A DNA stretch of 64,000 bases. It comes from Astrocystis sublimbata (lineage: Eukaryota > Ascomycota > Sordariomycetes > Xylariales > Xylariaceae). A program made the translations under genes and the position numbers. This document shows, piece by piece, positions 47,529 to 59,221 of the stretch. Location: positions 1 through 64,000 of the forward strand of contig JAJNNY010000064.1 of the NCBI GenBank assembly GCA_022453515.1, written 5' to 3'. How positions within the stretch are numbered: the stretch's first letter is position 1; each line of letters starts with the position of its first letter. Under the pieces are notes generated by a model. It was not told the DNA's origin and searched no databases. It saw only the letters and a list, made by a program, of their open reading frames with translations.

Positions 47529-48924
47529 CCTCGCAGGTGGTTTGGTTTTACCTGTTGCGCAACATCTACGTGTCAGCTTTCCTTCGTATCAAGATGTGCG
47601 TAGACTTCTTACCAGAGGGAATACTTGATGAGCCTATGATGAATTGTAGATGGCGTTGTGAAGTAAAACAAAACAAATTACAATTCTTCCGTTGAGGCAG
47701 TAAAGACTACCCAAAGGGTGACGAAAAGAAGTGATGGAATATGAGATGATGAAGGGAAACTCACATAGGTCGCGAGGGTGGGCATCTTATATGATTCTAT
47801 GTGCCCCCTTCATCTTCTCTCTGGCTCTCGAGTCAAGTGATACATCCATCGTTACTATGCCGGAGATTGAGCCAGAAACGGTCATTGCGCATCCTCGGTC
47901 AGATCCTTACTTCCCGCACAAAGCTGAATATATAGACTGCACTAGGGTGAGTAGGTAGTATCTGTGAGTAGTATCGCATGTCGGCTCAGCAGATTAGGGG
48001 TTAAAGTGCGCATGTAATCGTCGCCAGCTCAAGCATGATTCCACGATCGTTCCGGGCTAAAATCAACAAGCCTGGCTGATTCAGCTGGCGCTGTTTGGCT
48101 TCATAGTCGTGACACAGCGTAATGCGTTTTGTTTCCACCAGTCCCTAAGCTGCTTCGATGACCTTGGGTGCTTGGGTCAATGGGTGAAAGCTTTCATTGC
48201 CGCAAGCCATTCGACACTCAAACGGGACCCAAGAGTGCCAGTCACACTGATCCAGGGCGCCGGCGACCAAGCAACACTGCCGCAGTGAATATGGTCGCCG
48301 TTTACCACATATCAGGCATACGCCTGGATGATCATTCTGTTGCGATACGGTTCGCTTGCATATGGTCCAGACAATCAAGAATTGCCGGTTTGTCTTCAAC
48401 GCCAATAGCTTCTGCGCCAGGTCATCCTCCAGCTGGTTCAGCTGGCTTGACACAGCCCGATAGGGAAACGAGTGCTCCAATCCATGCAGTTCATTTGCTC
48501 ACGGACCATGGCTAGAGCAATTCATGCGCCGTTGCGCCGGACGCATCCATTCGCTTCAGCTATGTCGGTTGGCCCTTCGACGTGAGGAATTGCGGCAGCC
48601 TCGGTTGGTTAGATGCCTCCAGGCTCCCTGTCTGTCGTTGTTGTCGCCATGGTGGAAGTCCAGAAAGTCACGTAAACACGGGGTTGCTGGATAATTTCAA
48701 GCGGTGTTGTGCGGGTTGGCATAGTACGTGCGGTGGCATCGTCTCCAGAAGTGGACGCAGGTCTTGTGATGACGAGCTGACAACCTTGCATACATCTATT
48801 GCTAATAGTACTAGGGTTCGACGAGGGTCAGGGACCTATCCCCTACAACACACTTTTTGCACACACATATCGAATGCGTGTTTTTTTGTATCTACTACCT
48901 TAGGACCTACATACATTGTAGGTA
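47529..48924. other. Intergenic region upstream of NACHT-TPR gene
   Basis: No gene is recognised; the longest frames (115-122 codons) lack protein character. A possible leader intron of the NACHT-TPR gene (GTAAGAAG ... CAG) lies at about 47530-47615 on the minus strand, but I cannot confirm it. Confidence 0.4.
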
Positions 48925-49265
48925 CCCTACCGTGGGGTGGGGTATTCTAGAGACTGTCACTGTAATGGTCTCGAAACTTGGTAACGGTCTCAAAATAAGG
49001 ATGTTTATGGTCACTGACTCTCCTATACCTAATTCGAACTAACCACGAGTTCGAGACGGTCCTAGGCTTTTAAGACGATCTTGGAATGAGGCAATTCTAA
49101 AGACATAAAACTGTCTCGAACCGGAAACAGTCGCGGATTAAGGTCGCTCTACCACGGAAATCTAAAGCGATTACGAAAAATCTAGGACCGTTACATACCT
49201 ACCTACCTACTTGCTAGCCTACCTACTAATCCCTGCGCGTAGGCCAGCCCAATCCAGTCCTGGGG
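48925..49265. mobile_element. Truncated, diverged second copy of the 1-kb TIR element
   Basis: Starts CCCTACCGTGGGGTGGGG and continues through TCTCGAAACTTGGTAACGG, AAGACGATCTTGGAATGAGGC, CTGTCTCGAACCGGAAACAG and ATTAAGGTCGCTCTACCACGG. It matches the left part of the 24374 element in order. It ends in GTAGGCCAGCCCAATCCAG/TCCTGGGGGCAC, which also occurs in that element (about 24783-24921). No right-hand inverted arm is found downstream, so the copy appears truncated or rearranged. Confidence 0.65.
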
Positions 49266-51594
49266 GCACTTACTTAGGTAGGGGCTAGTTACAAGTCACC
49301 CGCATTTAAATCAGTAACAGCTCAGCGCGACTGTGGGGCTACCAGTGTTAGGGATTCAATTGGTTTATAGGTGTACCTGGCACCTGAGGCACCTTGCGGG
49401 CTCCGTGATGACCCACTCTGCAGCGGAGGTCTAGATCTCCAAGTGCCACTCGACATAGCAGCCCTATGAGATCATATAGTAGGCTGGATACCTTTAGTAC
49501 AAGTGCCTAATCTACTTACCTAAGGTCCACGGGTGCTAAGGTAGGTGGTAGGTACTTGCTAAATGCCCTTATAACTAACTCCACTATGGCAATGATTGAT
49601 TATCTGCTGCGCTACGGCGCTAAGACAATAAATAAGTGACGCTATGTCCCGAAGGACGTAAGGTATAATCTTGACCATGGTTATATAGTAAAACTTGCAA
49701 ACCCCTAAATTCCAAAAGCTTCTGCTTTGGCTAGCATGATAGGTTCTTCTAGGAATCCTTGAATATGACTGGTTATTAAATTCACGGGTTGATTGAACCC
49801 TACCGTGGCCGCACGGAGCGGCAATTGCTGGAGTTCCGAATTCCGAATTCCGAAATTTCAAGGAAGGGCTTCCTGGAAACATTAGAGTGTGCAACTTTGT
49901 TAGGGTGTGCACCTTGTCTGCTGAAGCACATACCAGGTGTTATTGGGCTGTTGGGGTCCATGTTTGTAATCCAACAGTGTTGTAAGAAAGTCCAAGGATT
50001 GGTAAGAGCGACCAGTGCGACAGCCTAAAATTACACGCATCAGTCCAGGAAAGACTTCAACAACGAGCGGTCGCTCAGGTAACGATCGTGCAGTAGTAGC
50101 AGCCCTTGCCGTATGACAGGTGGCATTATTTGGAATAATGCAATGTGGGTAATTTACAGGGAGCGACTCGCTCTGCTGGTATCTACATATATACATGTGG
50201 CCCCTACTTAGGTAGATACATATAGGCAACCGCCAATGAGGGTTCAAACTCTGACTGGAATCCCATAAACTCATTAATAAAATTCAAATACATACCTACC
50301 TAGACAGGCGGGTGGGTTGGCGAGGTTGGGTAATATGCTCGGCAATGCATAAGCCGTGGCTGATTATACCACTTTTGCCAAGCATACCTATAGTAGTAAC
50401 GAGCAACGTAGCAGGAAGTGGAGGGATAGACCAACCCTTGTGCGGAGTTCGAGGATCTTCGATCCCGTGACCGCGGGTTGTCCAAGCAGCCAAGGTCCAC
50501 CTTTGTTTCGGGGGCCGGAGTCCGCGGCGGCGGGTGTGGGTGGTTAATTTTACGAGCTACGAGAGAGACGCGACCGTGTCTTCCACGGCATGGTTGCGTC
50601 ACCGTTTCTGTGCAACAAAAAAGTGTCCGCGTCCATATTCAAGGGCCCAACTATTTCCCCGGGAGGTACTCAGGAAGTCAGGCTCTGGCTCTGCCACCAA
50701 TTCATTTGTTTACGTGATGACTGTGAACTGTGTGGATGCAACACTTGGTTCCTGGAATTTTGAACTGGAGAGGAGTCTGGAGTTGGGCACCTCAACTGCA
50801 GTACATAGATGGGATAGGGAAGTATTCCATATTTGCAACACCGAGAGCTTTCCAGAGGCTTGCATTGGCGCTATGTCATTGACCAGCCCATGAGGGACTA
50901 GGCAGAAGGAATGCGCCCTACCGGCAGTAGGGAGGCATCAGCAAAGCTAACGAAGCGGGCAAGGGTAACCTTTTTCATGAGCTTTCCATCTCATTGATCA
51001 ACATCTACCCATGAAAGTCCAGGTCTATTTGGAACTCGTTATACGTAGATAATTTCCACAATCTCACACCATGTTTGGGAAAGTCGCTGCGATCGTATTC
51101 TGCATGCTTATTATCATAAATACAGGTGTTGAGAATATTACAACTTACCTAGCGAGCTAGGAACGTAGGTAAACAGGCCCCATAGGATGCTTGCCTTGTC
51201 TAGCGCAGATACTAGACATGGCTTCTTTACAGGGGCCTACAACGTGTGCAGTACGAGTAGCTCGAGTAGTAACGCATGCCAGGTATTGCATTCACCCCAG
51301 TCGGCATCTAGCAGCGTGACGCGTGCAACGAGGGTATTAACATAATAGCGTATCCCAAGGTGGATATGTCTATAACCACGGCACTTACGAGTACGAAGTA
51401 CGGAGTAGCCTGAGGCAGGGTCTAACGGACCGAGTAAGACAAGGGTCTTGAGGACCATTTCATCATCCAAATCACAATATATAAAGGTTTCCTTTCTGGC
51501 CTGTTTTGCTATCAAGTCTATTACCACCACCACATTCCTCACACCAGCAGCAAACTATTCACCTCGATTTTGTATACTTCAACCAGCAAAAATC
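49266..51594. other. 2.3-kb gene-poor region
   Basis: No gene is recognised on either strand. It has TAGG motifs and a GAATTCCGAATTCCGAA direct repeat near 49833-49855. Its last ~120 bp hold the promoter of the secreted-protein gene. Confidence 0.45.
51478..51485 (+). promoter_or_regulatory. TATA box of the secreted-protein gene
   Basis: TATATAAA about 110 bp upstream of the ATG at 51595, followed by a C/A-rich leader (CACCACCACATTCCTCACACC). Confidence 0.5.
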
Positions 51595-52209
51595 ATGTAT
51601 ACTTCTAAAGCCCTTGTGTCTATGGCTGCCCTCGCGGGTACCGCCTTGGCCCAGACTTCAACAGATCCAGCTTGTGCCTCGAGTGCCATGGCCTTCAACG
51701 ATGCTCCCACGCCTCCTCCCGCGCTAGCTTCATACCTAGCAGAACTCGTCAACCCCAGTGGCCAGGTGACCGCCCCTGGCCACACAACCGCGCTCCCAGA
51801 CATTACCCTCGAGGATCCCGAGGGCTACCAAGACTTCGTCTGCGGCCTCGTTGAAGAACTTCCTCAGTCTCTCTTACCCGCCTTCCAAAGCTATGGATCC
51901 AGCCTTCTTAGTTACGGCAGAGACCATCTCAGCCAGTACGATGCTTTTATTACAGACTGTATCACTACGGGCGAGGCAGCCTCCAAACTCACGAGCGAGT
52001 TGCACAAGATGCTCACAAACACAGGTGGACTCTGCCAGACCACGTCCACGGCTGCCCCCAACGGCACATACCCGACAGGAACGGGTGCTCTCCCCACCTC
52101 TACTGGCTCGAGTGGTGCTATGGTTCCTACTGCTGCTGCTGCCCGACCTGCTGCTTTTGCCGGCGCTGCTGTTGTCGGTGGCTTCGTTGGTGCTGCTGCC
52201 ATGCTCTAA
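51595..52209 (+). CDS. Small secreted protein, probably GPI-anchored
   Basis: Single exon, 204 residues. N-terminal signal peptide MYTSKALVSMAALAGTALAQ with likely cleavage after ALA. The mature part starts with a Cys (DPACASS) and contains four Cys in all (DPAC, DFVC, ITDC, GLC), enough for two disulfides. It then becomes Thr/Ser/Pro/Gly-rich (TSTAAPNGTYPTGTGALPTS, one N-glycosylation sequon NGT) and ends in a hydrophobic Ala/Val/Gly tail to residue 204 with no charged terminus, which is the layout of a GPI-anchored cell-surface protein. I do not recognise a catalytic domain. The DPACASSAM..PTPPPALASYL block recalls fungal proteins annotated as infection-structure-specific or CFEM-free surface proteins, but I am not certain. 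Strong codon bias and a TATA box suggest high expression. Confidence 0.8.
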   Translation: MYTSKALVSMAALAGTALAQTSTDPACASSAMAFNDAPTPPPALASYLAELVNPSGQVTAPGHTTALPDITLEDPEGYQDFVCGLVEELPQSLLPAFQSYGSSLLSYGRDHLSQYDAFITDCITTGEAASKLTSELHKMLTNTGGLCQTTSTAAPNGTYPTGTGALPTSTGSSGAMVPTAAAARPAAFAGAAVVGGFVGAAAML

Positions 52210-52815
52210 AGCGCATGAAAAAATCATGAGAAGGAAGGTTGGGGTACATTTCTACGCCATGATGCGGAGGATTTGAATTTGAAAGTCTCGCAACTGCTAG
52301 CCAGGACTTGCCGTCGACCAGAACTTGTTAGGATTTTGTATCAGTTACGATGTACTAAAGTTCAATGGACTCGCGATAATTAGAATGGTTGCGTGTTAAT
52401 ACTCTTCGGGAAGCGGCCTACTACGAGCCGTTGTGTGCTTTGAGACGATAAAGTATGGCGCTTTACACCCTATTCATAATAACTCTAATATTTAAAATTA
52501 AAACTTTTAAATCTAACACGGCGAGTCAAACCACTGGCACATTGTGGCCGAATGACTATTTAGCGAGCTTAAGTTTTTTTTTTCTTTTTTTTTTGGGCTT
52601 TCAAACTATTGGAGAAGTATTGAGTTGCTACTTATGCTATGTCGCTCAAATCGCCTGCTGTGATATATTGCAAGACCCTCGGAGTTGAGTCACCCATATC
52701 ACCTTAGTCTGTCGCTTGTTTTATGTAACCTATAGTTGCTACGACAAGATCTCCTATATTGCGAACACGTGAAAAATATACAACAGCTGCTCTACAGTTG
52801 TCTTACATCCCGCTT
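52210..52815. other. Convergent intergenic region
   Basis: 3' regions of the secreted-protein gene and the transaldolase gene. A T-rich tract at about 52574-52595 is present. No gene is seen. Confidence 0.5.
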
Positions 52816-54108
52816 TCATAGATATGACTGCGCCAGACGCTCAAGGGCGTCTTGTTTCTTGCCGAACAGCTCAATTGCGTCCTTCAACCTTGTCTCGCTC
52901 TTCCCGTCTTGCTCTCTACCGAAAGCGAGACGCCAAGCCAGTTCGTCTTGACAACTGACACGATCGATATCATCTAATATACGAGGCAACTCTCTGAAGA
53001 CTGAACCAACCGCCCCTTGGTACGAATCGACAGGTGTTCTAGAAAGTTCGTCAAGCAGTGCAGGGGCGACAGTGATGTGATCAACACCTGCGAGCTTCAT
53101 GACTTCATCAATAGAAGTAAGACTAGCTGCTAAGACCTTCGTACGCCTCGTTTGTTCATGGTAAAATCTGTTGGGGCTTGGTCAGTAGGATTTGACTGTT
53201 GCTAATACTACTGATGACTTGCCTCTGGGAAATTGCGCAGACCTGGAAAGCTTGGTTGTCGTCCACGTATCTGCGAATTGGTCAGAGTAGATATTATGGG
53301 AAAGTCCGGCACCGCAACGTACGACGCGTCAAAATGAACCCTCAATTCATTAATGTAAGGAGCGATGTAAGTGCATCCAACACGGGAAGCAAGCAAAGCT
53401 TGTTGCAAGGAGCCGACGGCCGTCCCGAGAGTAGCGAGTCCCTGGGCTTCCAATGTCTCACAAGCTTGACAACCTTCCCACGTTGCAGGTATCTTGATAC
53501 AAAGCTTTTTGACATCGAAGTCCGGATCAAGCTCCTTGGATATTGTCACGAACCCTGTCGCCCATTAGATCCGTATCAAGCTCACTTGCACACTTTGAAG
53601 GAACACCCACTTCGAGCATTGGCGATAGTTTTCTTGGTGTCGAATGAATATTTCGGGTTTGTCTGAAGATGGGAGAATCCCGTAAGATATGGGGCAATAC
53701 GATGTGCTAGTTTTACCGTCATTGCCTCGACGGCTATCTCTTCAATATCGACATCATGAAAGTCACTCGTCTTTGACTTGGCGTAGGTGATGGAGTCCAC
53801 GATGAGTTGGTGATGTATCAGTTTACCCTCTGCATCAGTCTTGCTAAGCTCATTATATGAGATGGCCTTCGTCAATGATTAGCAATCAAGTCCTTACGAG
53901 AACGTGTCGAATAATGCTGAGCAAGTCACCCCACCTGGTTAGAAGTGCAATCATGAAATGGGCCCAGCTGTTTCGATACTTGAATTTATTAGCGGAACAG
54001 TAATTCACGGTAGCAGTTCCTGCGCTAACCTTCGGCATCTAGAGTGTCACAATCGACCTTTGATAAGGTGCGGAGAAGATTTAAGAGAGTCTGGGTCGTG
54101 GGCGACAT
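52816..54108 (-). CDS. Transaldolase (TAL family), six exons
   Basis: Exons 54108-54030, 53978-53935, 53866-53611, 53554-53323, 53270-53223 and 53167-52816; 336 residues, the usual length of class-I transaldolases. It transfers a dihydroxyacetone unit between sugar phosphates through a Schiff base. Family blocks are VDCDTLDAE, FHDCTSNQAISYNEL, CIKIPATWEG with the catalytic lysine, GCTYIAPYINELR and LAASLTSIDEVMKLAGVDHITVAPALLDEL. Intron 5 (53222-53168) uses a GC donor (GCAAGT) with an AG acceptor. This is the only junction that gives SQRFYHEQTRRTK, aligning with the conserved (A)QKYY..EGRKT segment. It heads a group of metabolic genes and is probably not the only transaldolase of the genome, since the housekeeping enzyme usually has fewer introns (family knowledge, uncertain). 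Confidence 0.9.
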
Positions 54109-55129
54109 CGTGACCACATTTGCGACTAGAGTCCGACTAAGGGCGAGTAGGCACACGAGCTTGATGAGTATATGGGGGGATGGATTTTTGTCTGCCTTAG
54201 ATAGGTAGGTAGCTAAATAGAGCAAACTATCGCTATTATAATATATGAGGCCAAAAGATTAGAGTGTTATATGGACAAATGGTTACAAGTCGCAAAAAGC
54301 TACTACTACCCCGCATCCCAAAAAGTGGAAAGAATTATAGTACTGTGGGATTTCTTGTCACGTAGGGCTTGCAAAGAAGGGGTCGAATCTCAAGGTTCTA
54401 CTAAGCGTAAGGAAAGAACTTCTGCCATGATAAGGCAGAAGCAGTACGGATTTATATACACAGAGTTACTATAGTGAATAGTCCCAGAGTATTTATTCCC
54501 GTCATTTCTAGGGGTCATGTGGTTGCTACGCTGCAAAGGGCTATACCATAGCCCATTGCCTGCACCTATTTTGCAGTCACGCGAGCCACGCACAAGCCAC
54601 ACTAGCCCCGCACTAGCCCCGCACTAGCCACAGGCCAACAAGTACCTTAGGTACCCGGTATCTAAGGCGAAGGTACATAAGGTGATAACCCCGCTTCGCT
54701 AAAACTGCACTTCAAGCTAAAAAAAAGTCATCTGCAGCATCGAAAAATACAGTAGTAACGAGGGAGAACCGTTCGTTTTAGTCAACTAGCGCCTGTCAAT
54801 CGTGGCCGAGAGGTGCATTCGAAGTTTTGCCAATTACACGACTGGCCACCAACACGCTTGTAAGAGTGACTCGTCGGTCAATCGAAACTTGGGGGCATCT
54901 GTCCTTGCATGTTCACCCCGAAATTCACCAACTACCTACTACCTAATTAGTAATAAGGGAAATAAGGTTCCGAGACTGCAATGTCCTCTCATATTCGTAA
55001 AAGGCGCGACTATCCTACAGCTTCGGCCAATTACAGTACCCCACGCTAAATCAGCTTCTCCGCCTGTTATCGTACACATATGTAACGTACCTAGGTAACG
55101 TTGGGATGAAAGTCGTTTGGGTCATGACT
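54109..55129. other. Intergenic region upstream of transaldolase
   Basis: Holds the transaldolase promoter and the 3' region of the monooxygenase gene. A short 11-bp tandem repeat (CACTAGCCCCG) occurs at 54600-54630. No gene is recognised. Confidence 0.5.
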
Positions 55130-57019
55130 TTATGGCAGATTCCACCAGCTCTCATGAAGATCCCGTATATCGATCTTTTCTGGATCTTGCAAGTAAGGCG
55201 TCATGTCCGTTTCAGGGTCCAGCTCTTTAATTGTGTACCCCTTGCCGAAGTACCACGCAAATCTGTTTCCTGTTTGTGTTATGTATTCATATTCCCAATC
55301 TTCCCATCTAGGTTCGCGTAAGATCTGAGTTAGGTGGGCACCAGAGCCAGGCCAAAGGCCATGTACTCTACTGCCTGGTTTCCCGCTGTTGTACCACGAA
55401 CTGCAATTCTCCGATAATACCGTTTTACCAAAGAAAGCATCGGCGTAATCCACGAACTCGTCGGCTGCTTTCCTCGAGGGTTGGATTGTCTTGATACCCT
55501 CGCGGCTGACCTTTCGAAGGAGTTTGGCGAAGAAGGCCACTTGGACCTCTACGCTATGAGGCACTGTGCCGCTTCGTCCTCCGCCATGGGGACCAAGAAG
55601 AAATCCCAAGTTGGGAAATCCGGGGGTTGCCAGACCTAGATATGTATACGGGTACCCCCCTTCCCGCCACAGCTGGGTCAGGTCCTTGTCACCTGCCCAG
55701 ATGCTAAAGGGGGGCACTGAATCGACATTGGCGCCGGTTGCGCAGAAGATGGCATCGACCTCTCGTATGCGCCCGTCGGTCGTTTCTATCCCGTTCTCAG
55801 TGAAACGCTTGATAGGTGTCTGGATGTAGTCGACGTGATCTTCGGCCAACGCCTCCAGATAACCGGGACCAGGTGTTAGTCTTCTGCAGTGTGGTGAGAA
55901 GTCTGGTTCCAACTTGTCCACGAGATCAGGTTTCTTAGCAAGACGCTCTTTCAAGATTTTGACAAAGTTCTCCCTCGCCTCACGGTTCGATTCGGAGCCC
56001 TTGAGTAGGCTTTCGATGCCCCTCCAGTACGTCCCTTCCAGGTTCTTGCGGAATTCCAGGTACTTTTCCGGGTCCTTGAATGACGCTCGGAGCTCCGAGG
56101 AGATTTCAATTGGCTTGATCGAGGTCTCATGGCCAGAAAAGGCCGCAGCTATCCAAGTCTTATTCCGAGCATAAACATCCAACTGATCAACGTTTTTCTG
56201 GAGATTGGATACCAGCTGGATACCGCTAGCCCCGTTTCCAATGACTGCGACCCTCTTTCCGTTTGGATCAAATGTGGGCTCATAATGTGAGGCGTGTCGC
56301 AAAACGCCGCGGAACTCGTTCAAGCCTGGGTAATTCGGGAGTTTCCAGGCATTGAACCGACCAATAGCAGTAAGTATGTAATCCGCCTCCTCGATAAATA
56401 CCTTCTCGGTTGCGAGATCTTTCACTGTCACCTGCCAGTGTGCTCCATCCCACCTAGCTTCCTCAACCTTGTGAGACAGTTTGAGAAGATCGTACACACC
56501 ATACTTCTGAGCAACTCCTTGCCAGTAGTCTCGAATCTCAGCCCCCTGAGCGAATTGCTCTGACCAGTTGATATTGGGCGAGAAGGATGACTGGTAAACA
56601 TGTGCAGGTATATCACATCGTACTCCTGGATAGATGTTCTCAAACCACGTTCCGCCCTAAGGATGTCACATAATGTCAGTTGCGAGGAATGTCGCTTATC
56701 CGGCTGAGTCCTCACGTACCACATCAGCGTTCTTTTCAAATATAGTCAATCTTATCCCAGGTACCTTCCTAGAAAGCAATGCGCCAGTCGTTATACCAGT
56801 TAGACCAGCCCCAATGACAACCACTTTCAAAGATCTAGGCTCATCGATGTAACGATCTTCGAGCTCGAATTTCGCCTGAGGATACCCTGATATCTTTGGC
56901 GGTGCTAGCAAGGGCTGTACCACCTCCGGAATGTTGATGTATGTAAGAGCTCCATTATCCCCTGGCACACGCTCAGAATCATCTGTAATAGCGGATTTGT
57001 CTGATGATTTGCCTCCCAT
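55130..57019 (-). CDS. Flavoprotein monooxygenase, Baeyer-Villiger-like
   Basis: Two exons, 57019-56720 and 56656-55130, 608 residues. Two Rossmann motifs are present: FAD-binding VVVIGAGLTGITTG near residues 67-80 and NADPH-binding VAVIGNGASGIQLV. After splicing, the FAD domain continues [29 protein letters not shown], the hallmark of BVMO-type class B flavoproteins. The BVMO fingerprint (FxGxxxHxxxWP) appears as FRGVLRHASHYEP, with Tyr where Trp is usual, so Baeyer-Villiger activity should not be assumed; N- or S-oxygenation is possible. The C-terminus SSWYNSGKPGSRVHGLWPGSG is typical of fungal sterigmatocystin StcW/AflW-like enzymes as I recall. Start: the first ATG (MGGKSSDKS). It is divergently transcribed from the MFS transporter with a 513-bp shared promoter. 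Confidence 0.9.
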
Positions 57020-57078
57020 CTTTCGGTTGTTGGACGCCAAGCACTCGTAAAATTGATTCAAGATGACGGAGTTGTTGG

Positions 57079-57088
57079 CGTGATATCA
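57079..57088. promoter_or_regulatory. CGTGATATCA motif in the BVMO/MFS divergent promoter
   Basis: CGTGATATCA lies 60 bp upstream of the monooxygenase ATG in the 513-bp region shared with the MFS gene. The same core appears as two tandem copies upstream of the first NtaA-type monooxygenase. This is a candidate site for a cluster-specific regulator. Confidence 0.4.
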
Positions 57089-57532
57089 ATTGGGTGATAA
57101 ACATGAAACCTCTCTTTTATTGATCGACAGGAGACCGGTCTCGGGAAGGGATATTGCTTGCCAACTCAGCTCCATAGTATGTATCCCCATCACGCCTTGC
57201 GGGGGTCAAGCACGCCATTTTTAATTTCTATTTGCAATGACACGAGCCCATCATGACGCAGCGCAATTGAAGACGCTACAGCAATCTTCTGAGACTAGGG
57301 TCGTCCTCGCTAAGGACGAGGAGTACTCTGCCACACGATGAAAGATAAGAGTATGTGTTCTAGAATATTGGGCCGCATTCTCTTTAAACGAACAATGTAT
57401 AACTGCTTCGAGCGCCATCTTGGATATACTTTCCTCGCCTGTACCGTTTCTGGCTCCCCAGTTGAGCACTCGAGTAGCTACTATTAATTCGGATCATACT
57501 AGACGAAGCCAGCCTCTGAGTTCTATACTACG

Positions 57533-59221
57533 ATGATTTCTTCGAAAGCGAAGAAATGGCACGGTCTTCGTTGGTATTCCGACCAAGACACGAAGGAGGA
57601 CCGCAAATTAATCGCCAGGCTGGATCTATTGATTGTGCCATGCGCGGTTCTTGCTTACTGGGTGAAATACCTCGACCAATCTAACCTCAGTGTGTTGTAC
57701 CCGCACCATTTTTGTTTATTTTTCCCCATTGTATATACAACTAACTTTTTTAGACAATGCTTATGTTGCTGGATTGAAAGAAGATCTTGGCTTTCACGGA
57801 AATGAGCTGGTTCAGCTTCAAACGTTTTATATCGTCGGAGCAGTCGTGGGGCAGCTGCCGTTCATGTTCTTGTTCACCTACATCCCTATGTACTATCTCA
57901 TCCCCGGGATGGACGTCATCTGGGGTATATTCACCCTACTACAGTTCCGCACGACCTCCTTTGCTGAGTTGGCTGCGTATCGCTTCCTGGTCGGCTTATT
58001 CGAGGTACAGCCTCTTTCATAAAGTCCGTCGAATCTATTATGCAGTTTCAGATACTGACCAGAGCAGGCAGCTTTCTTTCCTGCGATGCATTACGTCTTT
58101 GGTAAGTGCTTAGCATGTGACATTTGAGCAGCTGATTAATTGCATTTGTAGGGTCTTGGTACCGAGGGGACGAAATTGCCCGCCGCGGTGGCATCTTCTA
58201 TATTGGCTTATCCTTAGGAACCCTCACGGCCGGGTTGATTCAATCTGGTGCTTCATCGGGACTGGACGGAGTTCATGGCCTAGCTGGTTGGAGATGGATG
58301 TACATCATCAGTGCCGTTATCACCATCCCAATTGGATTGCTAGGCTACCTCATCCTCCCCGGTACTCCCGATCAGCCAAACCGCAAAGTCCTGCGCCAGC
58401 ATGACATAGACCTTGCAGTGTCACGGCTGCATAGATCCGGCCACGTATCCCACGAGAAGTTCCAGTGGGTGACAGTCAGAAAAGTCGTGCTCACTTGGCA
58501 CTTCTGGGCCATCATCTTGATGGACATCCTATTTTGGAATGCCGGCATCCATGCTAGCACCGGTACCTTTCTCCTGTGGATCAAGAGCCTTGGAAGATAC
58601 TCGGCTTCTCGTGTGAATCAGTTAGGCACCGTCGCACCTGCTTTGGGAATCTTTTACACTCTCGCCGTCTGCTTTGCGTCTGATCTTCTTATTGGTCCAG
58701 CTTGGGCTATAACCGTGGCAACTGTCTGGAATATCATAGGTCTTGTGATCTTGGTGATCTGGAACGTACCTGAGTCGGCCCTGTGGTTCGCTTTCTCTAC
58801 CATATACGCAGCGCTAGCGCTGTCCAGTGTCCTTCACGGATGGATCAATACGCAACTTCGGTCTTCTCCTGCGGCGCGATCCTTCACGCTCGTACTCATC
58901 AATACCATCTCACAATCTACTACGATCTGGACGCCTTTGCTCACATTCAAAACAGTAGAAGCACCGCGATTTCCAAAAGGTTTTGCATTCTGTTTGGCCT
59001 CTGCCGTGCTGCTGATTGTTGTCACACACGGCCTCAATAGCTATTTAAAGCGCGCCGAGTGAGTCTACAAATAATTCATCGTGCCGACGAGCAAACTAAT
59101 AGGAAGTAGGAATAAGCATCGTCTAGCCACTGAAAGCTCTGGCAGCAGTAGCAGTCATTCGGACATTGAAAAGAAAGCGGTGGCTGTGACACATAGCGGT
59201 TACATGGACGAAGAGCAGTGA
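57533..59221 (+). CDS. MFS transporter, anion:cation symporter (Dal5/Tna1/Fen2-like) family
   Basis: Five exons: 57533-57689, 57754-58004, 58068-58101 (34 nt), 58152-59058 and 59110-59221, 486 residues. The N-terminus KEDRKLIARLDLLIVPCAVLAYWVKYLDQSNLNNAYVAGLKEDLGF is diagnostic of the ACS family (Dal5, Tna1, Fen2/Liz1, Seo1, Soa1), proton symporters of small organic anions at the plasma membrane. Further family blocks: RFLVGLFEAAFFPAMHYVFGSWYRGDEIARRGGIFYIG (joined across introns 2 and 3), LAGWRWMYIISAVITIPIGLLGYLILPGTPD and WHFWAIILMDILFWNAG. About twelve hydrophobic segments can be counted. The tail is hydrophilic (SSGSSSSHSDIEKK). The substrate is unknown; position in the group suggests it imports the compound the neighbouring oxygenases act on. 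Confidence 0.92.
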
